A stretch of 64,000 nt of DNA from DASUPK01 sp963795665. GTDB taxonomy: Bacteria; Actinomycetota; Thermoleophilia; Solirubrobacterales; 70-9. The stretch lies in assembly GCA_963795665.1 (NCBI GenBank), contig CAWCIP010000013.1:1-64000 (forward strand), in the 5' to 3' direction. Made by a program: the position numbers and the translations under genes. Each line of letters opens with the position of its first letter. Within the stretch, counting starts at the first letter, position 1. This document shows, piece after piece, positions 45,106-53,487 of the stretch. Under the pieces are notes generated by a model. That model searched no databases and was not told where the DNA came from. It was given only the letters and a program-made list of their open reading frames with translations.

Positions 45106-45536
45106 CAGGGCGCGCTCCCCTCCTGCTCCAGGACGCCCGCCGCCTCGAGGGCATCCCTCCTGTTCCAGAAGAGCTGGGCCCTCCCGACCTTCCCGCCTCT
45201 CAGCCAGAAGACGTACCAGGCTCGAGCCTTGAACTCGGAATCGGCACCCGAGGACGCCCTGAAGGTCCCGAGCACGCAGAGCAGGACCACGGATTCGCGC
45301 ACCTCCCCGATGTTGTCCACCTCAACGTCTAGGACCTCCCCTCCCACCCTCACGAAGGCGTCCCACCAGTCGCGCACACCGTCCTGGCCGTGGTAGATCC
45401 GCGCGACCCCGGGCCAACCCTCGCGGTCGTCCCACTCGACGTCCCGGGTGAGGAAGCCCAGGAATGTGTCCCTGTCCCCGCGCGCGACGGCGTCGAGCAT
45501 CCCCCGGATGACCCCGACGTTGTCCGGCGCGGCCAT
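45105..45536 (-). CDS. SnoaL/NTF2-like protein in the hydrogenase operon
   Basis: 143 residues of the SnoaL-like NTF2 fold: MLDAVARGDRDTFLGFLTRDVEWDD, GVRDWWDAFVRVGG, RAWYVFWLRGGKVGRAQLF. The fold binds small molecules or catalyses isomerisations; no active site can be assigned. It overlaps the protease and hypA genes by one base each, so it is co-translated with them. Its link to hydrogenase is positional only. Confidence 0.75.
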   Translation of the reverse strand: MAAPDNVGVIRGMLDAVARGDRDTFLGFLTRDVEWDDREGWPGVARIYHGQDGVRDWWDAFVRVGGEVLDVEVDNIGEVRESVVLLCVLGTFRASSGADSEFKARAWYVFWLRGGKVGRAQLFWNRRDALEAAGVLEQEGSAP

Positions 45537-46246
45537 CAGAGGGTGCCCGCCCCTGGCTCGTCGATCACCTGGTCGTCGTCGGGCAGGGGCTCGCCGCCAA
45601 GCTCGTCGTGGAGCTCAGCGACAAGCGCCGAGACGGTCGCCTCGACGGCCGCGCTAAGTCCCTCCCCCGTCTCGAAGCTTTCGCCTTCGATCCCGTAGAC
45701 CGCGAGCCGAGGAGGAAGCCGATCGAGCTCCCGGGCAAGCTCGATCGCGTCGCCGATGCCCAGCGCGTGGGTGGAGGACCGGAAGGTCTCCGCCGGCAGC
45801 GGCTCATTGGTTGCGTCGAAGCAATGGAGGTCGCCCGGCTTTCCGCCGGTGCTGACCGCGTCGACGATCAGGGCCTCCTGCATCAGCTCGAAGCTCTGGA
45901 TCAGCGAGGCCGGCTCGCCCTCCTCCTCGAGGATCCGGATCCCCGGCGGGCGCGTCGCGCGCAGCCGCGCGGCGACTTCGAGACCCGCCGCGTCGTCCCG
46001 GCGGAAGTGGTTGCCGACACCGATCAGCGCGAGCCAGGCCCGATAGCCGGACTCCGGGGCGTGCGCCAGGGAGATCCTGAGGCCATGTGCCTTCCTCCGG
46101 GCCACCTCGATGTCGCGTTCGAGCTGTGCGCGGTCTTGCTCCATCACGGTCAGCGCCTCGCGCTGGTGGTCGAGGTACTTGCGCTCCTCACGTAGAAACG
46201 CGGGATCGCTGAGGCGCATCTCGCGGTGGATGAAGTGCTTGACCAC
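45536..46246 (-). CDS. Hydrogenase maturation protease with N-terminal extension
   Basis: 236 residues. The protease core starts near residue 70: LALIGVGNHFRRDDAAGLEVA (nickel-binding Asp), LIVDAVSTGGKPGDLHCFD and STHALGIGDAIELAREL (second Asp/His region), AVYGIEGESFETGEGLS. The family (HycI/HoxW-like) cuts the C-terminal tail of the large subunit once nickel is in. The first 69 residues are an added charged, coiled-coil-like segment; the GTG at 46246, five bases after the large-subunit stop, makes the extension likely real. A shorter start near the core cannot be excluded. Confidence 0.86.
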   Translation of the reverse strand: MVKHFIHREMRLSDPAFLREERKYLDHQREALTVMEQDRAQLERDIEVARRKAHGLRISLAHAPESGYRAWLALIGVGNHFRRDDAAGLEVAARLRATRPPGIRILEEEGEPASLIQSFELMQEALIVDAVSTGGKPGDLHCFDATNEPLPAETFRSSTHALGIGDAIELARELDRLPPRLAVYGIEGESFETGEGLSAAVEATVSALVAELHDELGGEPLPDDDQVIDEPGAGTL

Positions 46247-46250
46247 GGGC

Positions 46251-47552
46251 TCAACCTCGGTCCACGTCCAGCTTCAGGAAGTGGGTCGAGCAGCTGATGC
46301 AGGGGTCGTAGTTGCGGATCGCCTGCTCGCACTCCCACTGGAGGCGATCGTCGGGCAGCTCGACGCGGGGCCGGACGAACTCGAGCAGGTCCTGCTCGAT
46401 CCGCGCCTGGTTCTGGGAGGTGGGCGGGACGATCCGCGCCTCGGCGATCGAGCCGTCGTCCTCCAGGCGGTAGCGGTGCCAGAGCATGCCGCGAGGCGCC
46501 TCGCTCCAGCCGGTGCCGGTCGCGGCCTTCCCCTCGACCTCTACGGCGGGCGGGTCGGGGGGCTCGTATTCGTCGATCAGCCGCAGGGCCTCGTCGAAGG
46601 CGTAGAGGATCTCCACGGCCCGGACCACGATCGACTTGAACGGGTTGCGGCAGTCCTCCCCCAACCCCGCCTGCTCCGCGGCGTCTCTCGCCACGTCGGA
46701 GAGCTGCGATGAGTTGAGCGAGTAGCGAGCCATCGGCCCGAGGAAGTAGGTGCCGCCGTCGCTCATCCGCGACTGGAGCGCGGTCGAGTGCGGGACGTGC
46801 TGCTCGGAGAAGTGCTCCTCGTACTCCCCCGGCCCGATGTCGAGGCCGGAGCCGGAGACCAGGCGGCCGTCCTCGATCGCGTAGCGGTCGGGGTGGCGAA
46901 GGGCGACGAACTCGTAGTCCTGCTCGAAGTCCGGGAAGTCGAGGCCGGCGACCCAGGCGACCGAGCTCCGCGCCAGCTCGCGGGCCTCCTCCAGCCCGGG
47001 GACGAGCGCCTCCAGGTCCGCCCTGCTCGGCGCCTTGTAGAAGCCGCCCACCCGCACGTTGATCGGGTGAATCGCGCGGCCGCCGACCGTCCGCAGCAGC
47101 TCGTTGCCCATCGCCTTGATCCGGAGGCCGCCCTCGACCACCTCGCGGTGATCGCGCGCCATCGCCCAGGCCGACTCGAAGCCGAGGAAGTCCGGCGCGT
47201 GCAGCAGGAAGACATGGAGCGCGTGGGACTCGATCCACTCGCCGCAGTAGATGATCCGGCGCAGAGTCCGGATCCCGTCCGAGACCTCGACGCCGAGCGC
47301 GTCCTCCATCGCGTTGAAGGCGCTGGTCATGTAGGCGACCGGGCAGATGCCGCAGATCCGTGCCGTGATGTCCGGTGCCTCCGCAAAATCGCGGCCACGG
47401 AGAAACGCCTCGAAGAAGCGCGGCGGCTCGTAGATCTGCAGCTCGACGTTCTCGACCTCGCCACCGCGGATCTTCACCTGCATCGCGCCCTCGCCCTCGA
47501 CGCGGGCCAGGGCCTCGGTGCGGATCGTCCGGGTCTCGCCGTTCTCAGCCAT
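46251..47552 (-). CDS. [NiFe] hydrogenase large (alpha) subunit, group 3b type
   Basis: 433 residues. The nickel ligands are in ARICGICPVAYMTSAFNAME (near 66) and NYDPCISCSTHFLKLDVDRG at the C-terminus; the last nine residues after His should be cut off by the maturation protease. NPFKSIVVRAVEILYAFDEAL is typical of group 3. Together with the small, FAD and dicluster subunits it forms a cytoplasmic NADP-linked bidirectional hydrogenase. Order of genes beta-(sensor)-gamma-delta-alpha supports group 3b. In Mycobacterium smegmatis the enzyme of this group is DosR-controlled. Confidence 0.94.
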   Translation of the reverse strand: MAENGETRTIRTEALARVEGEGAMQVKIRGGEVENVELQIYEPPRFFEAFLRGRDFAEAPDITARICGICPVAYMTSAFNAMEDALGVEVSDGIRTLRRIIYCGEWIESHALHVFLLHAPDFLGFESAWAMARDHREVVEGGLRIKAMGNELLRTVGGRAIHPINVRVGGFYKAPSRADLEALVPGLEEARELARSSVAWVAGLDFPDFEQDYEFVALRHPDRYAIEDGRLVSGSGLDIGPGEYEEHFSEQHVPHSTALQSRMSDGGTYFLGPMARYSLNSSQLSDVARDAAEQAGLGEDCRNPFKSIVVRAVEILYAFDEALRLIDEYEPPDPPAVEVEGKAATGTGWSEAPRGMLWHRYRLEDDGSIAEARIVPPTSQNQARIEQDLLEFVRPRVELPDDRLQWECEQAIRNYDPCISCSTHFLKLDVDRG

Positions 47553-48327
47553 CGCCGGCCAGCCTCTCGCTCTCCTCCTTGAACTCCTCGCGCGCCGTGT
47601 GGAAGGTCCGGTAGACGCGGATCACGTCGACCTCCTCCATGCCGAGCCCCTCGAACCAGCCCGAGAGCGACGGCGCGTTGGGCGACTCCATCGGGCCGAA
47701 GCAGCCGTAGCAGCCGCGGTCGTAGCTCGGGCAGAGCGCGCCGCAGCCGGCGTGGGTGACCGGCCCGAGGCACGGCGTGCCGTGGGCGACCATCACGCAG
47801 ACGTTTCCGGCGCGCTTGCACTCGATGCAGACGCTGTTATTTGCGACCGCCGGCTTGCGCTCGTTGACGAAGGCGCTGATCACCTCGAGCAGCTGGTGGC
47901 GATTGACCGGGCAGCCCTGGAGCTCGAAGTCGACGTGGACGTTGGCCGAGATCGCGGTCGAGGTCTCGAGCGTCGAGATGTAGTCGGGGGTGGCGTAGAC
48001 GACCGACATGAAGTCCTCGACGTCGGCGAAGTTCCGCAGCGCCTGGATCCCGCCCGAGGTGGCGCAGGCCCCGATCGTCACCAGGCGGCGCGACTTGGCC
48101 CGGACCTCCTTGATCCGCTCGGCGTCATGCGGCGTGGTGATCGAGCCCTCGACCAGCGAGAGGTCGTAGGGGCCCTCGACCTCCCCCCGGGTCGCCTCCA
48201 GGAAGTAGGCCACCTCGATCTGGTCGGGCAGCGAGACCAGCTCGGCCTCGAAGTCGAGCAGCGAGAGCTGGCAGCCGTCGCAGGAGGCGAACTTCCAGAC
48301 CGCGAGCTTGGGGCGCTCCGCGCTCAC
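47545..48327 (-). CDS. [NiFe] hydrogenase small (delta) subunit
   Basis: 260 residues from a GTG that overlaps the gamma-subunit stop (GTGA). The proximal cluster Cys are in FASCDGCQLSLLDF, IGACATSGGIQAL and QGCPVNRHQLLEVI; the other clusters in CIECKRAGNVCVM and CGALCPSYDRGCYGCFGP. No Tat signal, so the enzyme is cytoplasmic. It overlaps the large-subunit start by eight bases. A longer reading from 48438 exists but lies inside the gamma gene. Confidence 0.93.
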   Translation of the reverse strand: MSAERPKLAVWKFASCDGCQLSLLDFEAELVSLPDQIEVAYFLEATRGEVEGPYDLSLVEGSITTPHDAERIKEVRAKSRRLVTIGACATSGGIQALRNFADVEDFMSVVYATPDYISTLETSTAISANVHVDFELQGCPVNRHQLLEVISAFVNERKPAVANNSVCIECKRAGNVCVMVAHGTPCLGPVTHAGCGALCPSYDRGCYGCFGPMESPNAPSLSGWFEGLGMEEVDVIRVYRTFHTAREEFKEESERLAGDG

Positions 48328-49151
48328 AGCTCCCTCACCCCGAGGAGCGTGCCGATCCGCCCGACCGGGAACACAGGTCCGTCCTTGCAGACGAAGCGGT
48401 GGGCGAGCTGGCAGTGACCGCAGTGGCCCACCGCGCACTTCATGTTCCGCTCCAGCGAGACGTGGATGTTGTCAGTGGAGACGCCGCGGTCCTGGAGGGC
48501 CTGGGTGACGAAGCGCATCATCACCTCCGGGCCACAGACCATCGCCGTGGTTCGAGCGCCCTCGAAACCGGCGATCGGGATCAGCTTCGTCACGAGCCCC
48601 ACGCGAGCGTCCCAAGCCCCCGAGGCGGCGTCGACCGTGTACTTGATGTCGATCCCGGACTCCCGCCAGGCTTGAAGCTCGCCGAAGAACAGCATCTCGT
48701 CGGGTGAGCGGGCGCCGTAGAGGAGCGACACCGCCCGGTAGGAGTCGCGGTTCGCGATCAGGTGCTTGATCGCAAGTCGGAGTGGCGCCAACCCGATTCC
48801 ACCCGCGACGACGACCACGTCACCTCCCTCCGCGTCGGCGAGCGGCCAGCTGTTGCCGAACGGGCCGCGGACGCCGACCTGGGCGCCGGGCTCGATCGCG
48901 CAGAGAGCGCTGGTGGCCGCGCCGACGGCGCGCACGGTGTGACCGAGCCGCTCGTCGGCTCCGCCACCGCCGCTGACGGAGATCGGCACCTCGCCCGCGC
49001 CGAAGGCGTAGAGCATGGAGAACTGGCCAGGACGGAACTCGCCGACGCGGTCGGCGGCGGCGGGCTCGAGCTCGAGCGTCCAGGTGTCGCCAAGCTCCTG
49101 GCGCTTGTCGGCCACGACGTACGAGGTGGGCAGCATCGGATCGGCGACCAT
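48324..49151 (-). CDS. Hydrogenase gamma subunit: FAD/NAD(P)-binding with [2Fe-2S]
   Basis: 275 residues of the ferredoxin-NADP reductase-like family. FAD domain with FRPGQFSMLYAFG near 39, NAD(P) domain with VVVVAGGIGLAPLRLAIKHL near 110, and the C-terminal [2Fe-2S] motif CAVGHCGHCQLAHRFVC near 235-252, as in sulfhydrogenase gamma and PyrK. It passes electrons between the hydrogenase clusters and NADP(H). Confidence 0.92.
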   Translation of the reverse strand: MVADPMLPTSYVVADKRQELGDTWTLELEPAAADRVGEFRPGQFSMLYAFGAGEVPISVSGGGGADERLGHTVRAVGAATSALCAIEPGAQVGVRGPFGNSWPLADAEGGDVVVVAGGIGLAPLRLAIKHLIANRDSYRAVSLLYGARSPDEMLFFGELQAWRESGIDIKYTVDAASGAWDARVGLVTKLIPIAGFEGARTTAMVCGPEVMMRFVTQALQDRGVSTDNIHVSLERNMKCAVGHCGHCQLAHRFVCKDGPVFPVGRIGTLLGVREL

Positions 49152-49154
49152 CGC

Positions 49155-49622
49155 TCAGCCCGCGCCGACGTGCCCGTAGACGTCGAGGAGGCGCATCCGC
49201 GTGGCCTGCAGGCGCTCAACCATCACCGGGATGAAGCGGCGCATCAGCTCGTAGCCGAGCACGGGGTCGTCGTCGGACTTGCCGCGCAGGCACGCCGCGT
49301 CGAAGGCGACCGTATGGACATTGCCCACCGCGCGGCAATCGAAGTCCACACGGAACGGCGGCATCAGCCAGGACCAGCCGAGCAGGTCGCCGTCGTCGAT
49401 CGTCTCGATCGTCAGGGCTCCTCGCTGCGGGACGAAGACCTCGAGGGCCACGCGGCCATACCGGATCACGTAGAACGTGTCGGCGGGGTCTCCCTCGCGC
49501 ATCAGGTACCGGCCGTCCTCGAAGGTCCTGTTCTGCGCGCAGCCGGCGATCAACTCCAGGTGCTCCTGGGACATGCCGTTGAAGGCCGGAGCCTCCACGA
49601 GCAGCTGCTCAATGGTCTGCAC
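49155..49622 (-). CDS. Cyclic-nucleotide-binding-domain protein inside the hydrogenase operon
   Basis: About 155 residues from GTG 49622, overlapping the beta-subunit end by 14 bases. A CRP-type cNMP fold: NRTFEDGRYLMREGDPADTFYVI, then LEVFVPQRG, IDDGDLLGWSWLMPPF and a C-terminal helix, without a DNA-binding domain. The usual phosphate-binding RxA/S region is altered, so the ligand is uncertain. Placed between two structural subunit genes, it may be an accessory subunit or regulator of the enzyme. Confidence 0.85.
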   Translation of the reverse strand: MQTIEQLLVEAPAFNGMSQEHLELIAGCAQNRTFEDGRYLMREGDPADTFYVIRYGRVALEVFVPQRGALTIETIDDGDLLGWSWLMPPFRVDFDCRAVGNVHTVAFDAACLRGKSDDDPVLGYELMRRFIPVMVERLQATRMRLLDVYGHVGAG

Positions 49623-50778
49623 TGATCCCCCTCCCACCATCGGGCGCGGGGCCCAGGTCGGTGGCGCGGATCGCCGCAGCCTCCTCCGTGATGTCGATCG
49701 CCACCGGGCACCAGGTGATGCAGCGCCCGCAGCCGACGCAGCCCGAGGTGCCGAACTGGTCGATCCAGGTGGCGAGCTTGTGGGTCATCCACTGGCGGTA
49801 TCGCGAGGGCGGCGAGTTGCGGACGCTGCCGCCGTGGATGTAGGAGTGATCGAGGGTGAAGCACGAGTCCCACTGGCGGGTTCGCTCGGCCTCCTCCCCG
49901 GCGAGGTCGCTCGTGTCCTCGACCGTGTGGCAGAAGCAGGTCGGACAGACAAGCGTGCAGTTGCCGCAGGTCAGGCAGCGCTCGGAGACCTCGTCCCAGC
50001 GGGGATGCTCCATGTTCCGGTAGAGCAGCTCCTTGATCCCGTCTGTGTCGAGCTCGCGGCCCATCTGGGAGGCGCATTCCTCCGACACCGCGTGCGCGGC
50101 CGCCTCGTCGCCCTGCTCGGCTTCCGCCGCCCCGATCTCCGCCAGGACCTCCTCTCCTCGCTCCGAGCCCGCCTCGACCAGGAACCGATGCTCCCCCTCG
50201 AGCAGCTCGGTCAGCGCCAGGTCGTAGCCGGACTTCGCGCGCGGCCCGGTCTCCATCGAGACGCAGAAGCAGGTGTTGCCCGCCTTCGAGCAGTTGATCG
50301 CGACGATGAAGGCGTCGCGGCGGCGCGCCTCGTAGTCGGAGTCCGTGTAGGAGTCGCCGATGAAGACCTTGTCCTGGACGCCGATCGCGGCCAGGTCGCA
50401 GGAGCGGACGCCGAGGAACGCGTAGCGCGGGCGCTCCTCGTCCTGCGGCTGCCAGGAGATCTCGCCGCCCTCGGCGCGGCGCGCCTTCCAGAGCGTCAGG
50501 TTGGGCGGGAAGAGGTGGTGCTTCCAGGAGTTGGGCCCGTTGTTGAAGCCGAAGAGGGCGCCATCGTCGCGCTCCCGCAGCCGGTAGGTCCCGCCCTCCT
50601 GCTCGTCGGTGACGCCGGCGGGAAGGTCCGCGGCCGAGGAGACCTCCTCGTAGAGGATCGCGCCGTCGCGGACCCGCGGCCCGATCACCGTGTAGCCCCG
50701 CTTCACCAGCGCCGCGATCAGGTCGTCGAGCGCAGCGCTTCGGATCACGGACGCGGTCTCGGAGCTCACTCCGGCCAA
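49609..50778 (-). CDS. Hydrogenase beta subunit: two [4Fe-4S] cluster electron-transfer protein
   Basis: About 389 residues. The N-terminal half is typical of HydB/sulfhydrogenase beta and AsrA proteins (FFNNGPNSWKHHLFPP-like GFNNGPNSWKHHLFPPNL, YAFLGVRSCDLAAI, INCSKAGNTCFC). Two ferredoxin-like clusters follow: CLTCGNCTLVCPTCFCH near 300 and CVGCGRCITWCPVAID near 365. Start: TTG 50778 is favoured because GGAGG lies eight bases upstream; GTG 50769 has a TAGTCT hexamer upstream; ATG 50844 would run through the divergent promoter. First gene of the operon. Confidence 0.9.
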   Translation of the reverse strand: MAGVSSETASVIRSAALDDLIAALVKRGYTVIGPRVRDGAILYEEVSSAADLPAGVTDEQEGGTYRLRERDDGALFGFNNGPNSWKHHLFPPNLTLWKARRAEGGEISWQPQDEERPRYAFLGVRSCDLAAIGVQDKVFIGDSYTDSDYEARRRDAFIVAINCSKAGNTCFCVSMETGPRAKSGYDLALTELLEGEHRFLVEAGSERGEEVLAEIGAAEAEQGDEAAAHAVSEECASQMGRELDTDGIKELLYRNMEHPRWDEVSERCLTCGNCTLVCPTCFCHTVEDTSDLAGEEAERTRQWDSCFTLDHSYIHGGSVRNSPPSRYRQWMTHKLATWIDQFGTSGCVGCGRCITWCPVAIDITEEAAAIRATDLGPAPDGGRGISADH

Positions 50779-50817
50779 GACTATGCCTCCGCCCCTCCAT
50801 CCGCACGGGATCGGTGT

Positions 50818-50855
50818 GGACCACGGATCTGCGGTCCTTTCCATGTGAATAGGGT
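50818..50855 (+). promoter_or_regulatory. CACGGAT-box promoter and 20-base palindrome (CBS protein / hydrogenase)
   Basis: GGACCACGGATCTGCGGTCC (50818-50837) is a 16-of-20 palindrome containing CACGGAT at 50822. TAGGGT (50850-50855) follows 28 bases later and ends six bases before the CBS-gene ATG (leaderless). The same region must hold the promoter of the divergent hydrogenase operon; a CACCGAT on the minus strand begins at 50816. Confidence 0.6.
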
Positions 50856-50861
50856 TGGGAC

Positions 50862-51278
50862 ATGGAACACAGCTACTTCGGACCGGCGTTCGCGGACGCC
50901 AAGGTCCATCACGCGATGCGGGTCGGGGTCGTCACCTGCCGGCGGGAGACCAAGCTGGCTGACGTCGCTCGGATGATGGTCGGCTACGACGTTCACTCGA
51001 TCGTCGTGGAGGAGGCCGGCGAGAGGCAGCCGTGGGGGATCGTCACCAGCCTGGACCTCGCGCGCTCCCCGGACAAGCTCGACTCGCTGACCGCCGGTGA
51101 CGTCGCCAGCACCGATCTGGTCACCATCAAGTCGAACGAGCCGCTCGAGAAGGCTGCGGAGCTGATGGCCGAGCACGGCATCTCGCACCTGATCGCGGTG
51201 CAACCGGACATGGACGCTCCGGCCGGGATGATCTCCGCCCGCGATCTCGCCGCAGCGGTCGCGTACGGTCGCTCCTGA
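50862..51278 (+). CDS. CBS-domain pair protein
   Basis: 138 residues forming two CBS motifs: GVVTCRRETKLADVARMMVGYDVHSIVV...WGIVTSLDLA and DLVTIKSNEPLEKAAELMAEHGISHLIAV...GMISARDLAAAV. Such stand-alone pairs (Hrp1-like) bind adenine nucleotides or act as sensors; Hrp1 is one of the most strongly induced DosR proteins in M. tuberculosis. It is divergent from the hydrogenase operon and shares its control region. Confidence 0.88.
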   Translation: MEHSYFGPAFADAKVHHAMRVGVVTCRRETKLADVARMMVGYDVHSIVVEEAGERQPWGIVTSLDLARSPDKLDSLTAGDVASTDLVTIKSNEPLEKAAELMAEHGISHLIAVQPDMDAPAGMISARDLAAAVAYGRS

Positions 51279-51308
51279 AGACGCGCCGGTAGAGCACGTC
51301 GCTCCGCG

Positions 51309-52040
51309 GTGATCGACCTGCACACTCACATCCTCCCCGCGATCGACGACGGGGCGATCGACCTGGCGGACTCGCTCGCCATGGCGCGGCTTGCGGCCCG
51401 CGACGGAACTGATGTCATCGCCGCGACGCCGCACATCCGCCACGACCACGACGTCCGCATTCCCGAGCTCGCCGGGCGCGTGGAGGAGCTCAACGACGCT
51501 CTGGCGCGCGAGGGGGTCGCGGTCGACGTGGTCGCCGGCGGCGAGGTGGCCGAGACGGCCCTCGAGGGCCTGGAGGAGCCCGAGCTGCGCGCGGTCTCCC
51601 TGGCCGGCGGCGGGTGGATCCTGCTCGAGCCGAAGCCGGGTCCGCTCGGCGACAGCCTGCTCGAGGCGGTCGAGCAGCTGCACGAGCTGGGGTTCCGGGC
51701 CCTGATCGCGCACCCGGAACGCCACATTTCGGAGGATCTCCCGGCCCGGATCGGGGAGCTGATCCGGCACGGCGCCCTGATCCAGGCCACCGCGGCCCAT
51801 CTGGCCGGAGGGGCGGCCCGGGCAGGGATGCTGGCGCTCGCCGAGCGCGGCCTGATCCACGTGCTCGGGAGCGACGCCCACTCGTCCCACGGTGGCAGGC
51901 CGCCGCAGCTCTCCGAGGGGATCGCTGCGCTCGGGGAGGTGAAGTCGCTCCGTCCCCATCTCGACTGGATCGCCGAGGAGGCGCCGAGCGCGATCCTGCG
52001 AGGCGAGGCGCCGACCCCGCCGTTCGAGCCTGTCGGCTAG
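51309..52040 (+). CDS. PHP-type tyrosine phosphatase, CpsB/YwqE-like
   Basis: 243 residues of the PHP metal-dependent phosphatase family. Metal ligands: MIDLHTHILPAIDDG at the start, ATPHIRHDHDV near 41, LIAHPERH near 136 and VLGSDAHSSHGG near 193. CpsB/YwqE proteins dephosphorylate tyrosine kinases that control capsule or exopolysaccharide; no such kinase is in the window. GTG start, 30 bases after the CBS gene. The end overlaps the convergent PfkB gene by four bases. Confidence 0.85.
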   Translation: MIDLHTHILPAIDDGAIDLADSLAMARLAARDGTDVIAATPHIRHDHDVRIPELAGRVEELNDALAREGVAVDVVAGGEVAETALEGLEEPELRAVSLAGGGWILLEPKPGPLGDSLLEAVEQLHELGFRALIAHPERHISEDLPARIGELIRHGALIQATAAHLAGGAARAGMLALAERGLIHVLGSDAHSSHGGRPPQLSEGIAALGEVKSLRPHLDWIAEEAPSAILRGEAPTPPFEPVG

Positions 52041-52966
52041 AGCCGCCGCAGCTCGACCTCCGGCTTGAGCTCCTCAACCTCTCTGCGGGAGCCGGTGCCG
52101 AGCCCATGACGAAGGAAATTGACCGCCCCCGCGGCGGCTCCCAGCACGAGGGCGTCCGGAAGCTCCCGGCCGGCAGCAAGCGCAGCCGAGATGGCGCCCA
52201 TCATCGTGTCGCCGCAGCCCTCGCGCGAGCCCGCGTCGAACTTGGGGGGCACGAGCTCCCACGCATCCTCACCGAGCAGAGCCAGCGCGGGGTCGCCGGC
52301 GCGGGTGACGAGCACGTTTCGCGCGCCGAGCTCCCGGAGCCTCTCCGCCGCGCCGCGCAGTCTCTGCGGCGTATCGACGGGTCCCTTCACGTAGGCGGCC
52401 AGCTCCCAGTCGTTGAGCTTCACCAGCTCGGGCCCGGCAGCCGCGGCCGCCTCGAGCCGCGGGCTCGAGAGGTCCGCGACGACCTGGACCCCGGCCCCCC
52501 GCGCGTTCGCGACGAGGTCCCGGTAGACATCGAGAGGGAGCGACTCGCCCGGGTACGGGTTGCAGACGGCGAGCACCTCGCTGTCCAGGGCTATCGCCGT
52601 CGTCGCGGCGACCAGCTCATCCGCCTCATGCCTCGAGGGCGGATCCGCGTGGGCGTGCGCCAGGATCTGCCGATCCCCGTTGCGCCTGTCGGTGACGTAG
52701 CAGCCGGTGCCGCTCGTCGACCGGACGAGGCGAAGATCTCCCGGCAGTTGCTCGAGCAGCGGCTCGAGCACAGCTCCGGTCTCGCCGCCGATGAACGAGC
52801 AGAGCACCGGGCGGGCACCGAGCTCGGCGGCCATCCTGCTGAGCCAGACGCCCTGCCCCGCCGGATGGCAATGCACATCGTCGTTCCCCGCGCCTCGCCT
52901 TTCGATGGTCACGCTCAGCATCGGGCTGGGACCGAAGACGGCGATTCGCCCGTGCGGCTCGGTCAT
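52037..52966 (-). CDS. PfkB-family sugar kinase, second copy
   Basis: 309 residues, paralogue of the 774-1784 gene. N-terminal motif HPAGQGVWLSRMAAELGARP and GGETGAVLEPLLEQL correspond to those of the first copy. The catalytic region reads SREGCGDTMMGAISAALAAG: GCGD replaces the usual GAGD, the Asp being kept. ATP-dependent phosphorylation of a sugar (phosphate) is expected; the substrate is not known. Preceded by the DUF779 gene with a six-base gap. Confidence 0.88.
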   Translation of the reverse strand: MTEPHGRIAVFGPSPMLSVTIERRGAGNDDVHCHPAGQGVWLSRMAAELGARPVLCSFIGGETGAVLEPLLEQLPGDLRLVRSTSGTGCYVTDRRNGDRQILAHAHADPPSRHEADELVAATTAIALDSEVLAVCNPYPGESLPLDVYRDLVANARGAGVQVVADLSSPRLEAAAAAGPELVKLNDWELAAYVKGPVDTPQRLRGAAERLRELGARNVLVTRAGDPALALLGEDAWELVPPKFDAGSREGCGDTMMGAISAALAAGRELPDALVLGAAAGAVNFLRHGLGTGSRREVEELKPEVELRRL

Positions 52967-52972
52967 GTCGTG

Positions 52973-53347
52973 TCAGCGAGGATCGACTGCCAGTTCTTGC
53001 GCCGCGTTCGCGCGGGTGACGAAGTGGACCTCCTCCAGCCCTTCGAGCGCAAGGCCCCCCGCGGCGCCGGGGGCGACGTCGAGCAGAAGGGTTGGACGCC
53101 CCGAGCGCGCGTAGAGCCTCGCGTTCACGTAGAACGGCCCTCCGCCGATCTCGCCCAGCTTGGTGTCGTCGTCAGTCGGGAGCAGCTCCGCCCGCGTCAG
53201 GCACGTCACCGCGGCTCCGTCGTCGCAATCCCCGAACAGGAAGAACGCAACGGGACCGTGCCTCTCGACGAGTCGCTCGACCAACTCGAGCGCCTCGGGA
53301 GTCGCTTGAACTCGCCTGATTGCGAACCTGGTCATGGGCTTGGTCAT
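52973..53347 (-). CDS. DUF779 family protein
   Basis: 124 residues from the ATG at 53347. Family text: VQATPEALELVERLVERHGPVAFFLFGDCDDG, LPTDDDTKLGEIGGGPFYVN, LLLDVAPGAAGGLALEGLEEVHFVTR (shown in parts; motifs near 10-40, 55-75 and 90-115). The usual GGCCDGSSPMC metal-like motif is reduced to GDCDDGAAVTC. Relatives are often encoded beside aldehyde dehydrogenases; none is here. It pairs with the PfkB gene. Confidence 0.8.
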   Translation of the reverse strand: MTKPMTRFAIRRVQATPEALELVERLVERHGPVAFFLFGDCDDGAAVTCLTRAELLPTDDDTKLGEIGGGPFYVNARLYARSGRPTLLLDVAPGAAGGLALEGLEEVHFVTRANAAQELAVDPR

Positions 53348-53416
53348 GGTCTTTAGCCAATCACGCTGCCGGCGGGCATGGATCGGCGTCCGGCCCCGAG
53401 ATGCATTACGTGTTCC

Positions 53417-53451
53417 CCACGGATATGCGCGAGCGGAGCGGGCTCGACACT
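53417..53451 (+). promoter_or_regulatory. CACGGAT-box promoter of the coiled-coil/response-regulator operon
   Basis: CCACGGATATGCG begins at 53417; its CACGGAT core (53418) is 28 bases upstream of GACACT (53446-53451), a -10 candidate. A leader of about 30 bases with GGAGGACGAAG precedes the ATG at 53488. The presence of the element before the DosR-like gene suggests autoregulation. Confidence 0.45.
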
Positions 53452-53487
53452 TCGTCTCCAAGAAACCTACGACAACGGAGGACGAAG

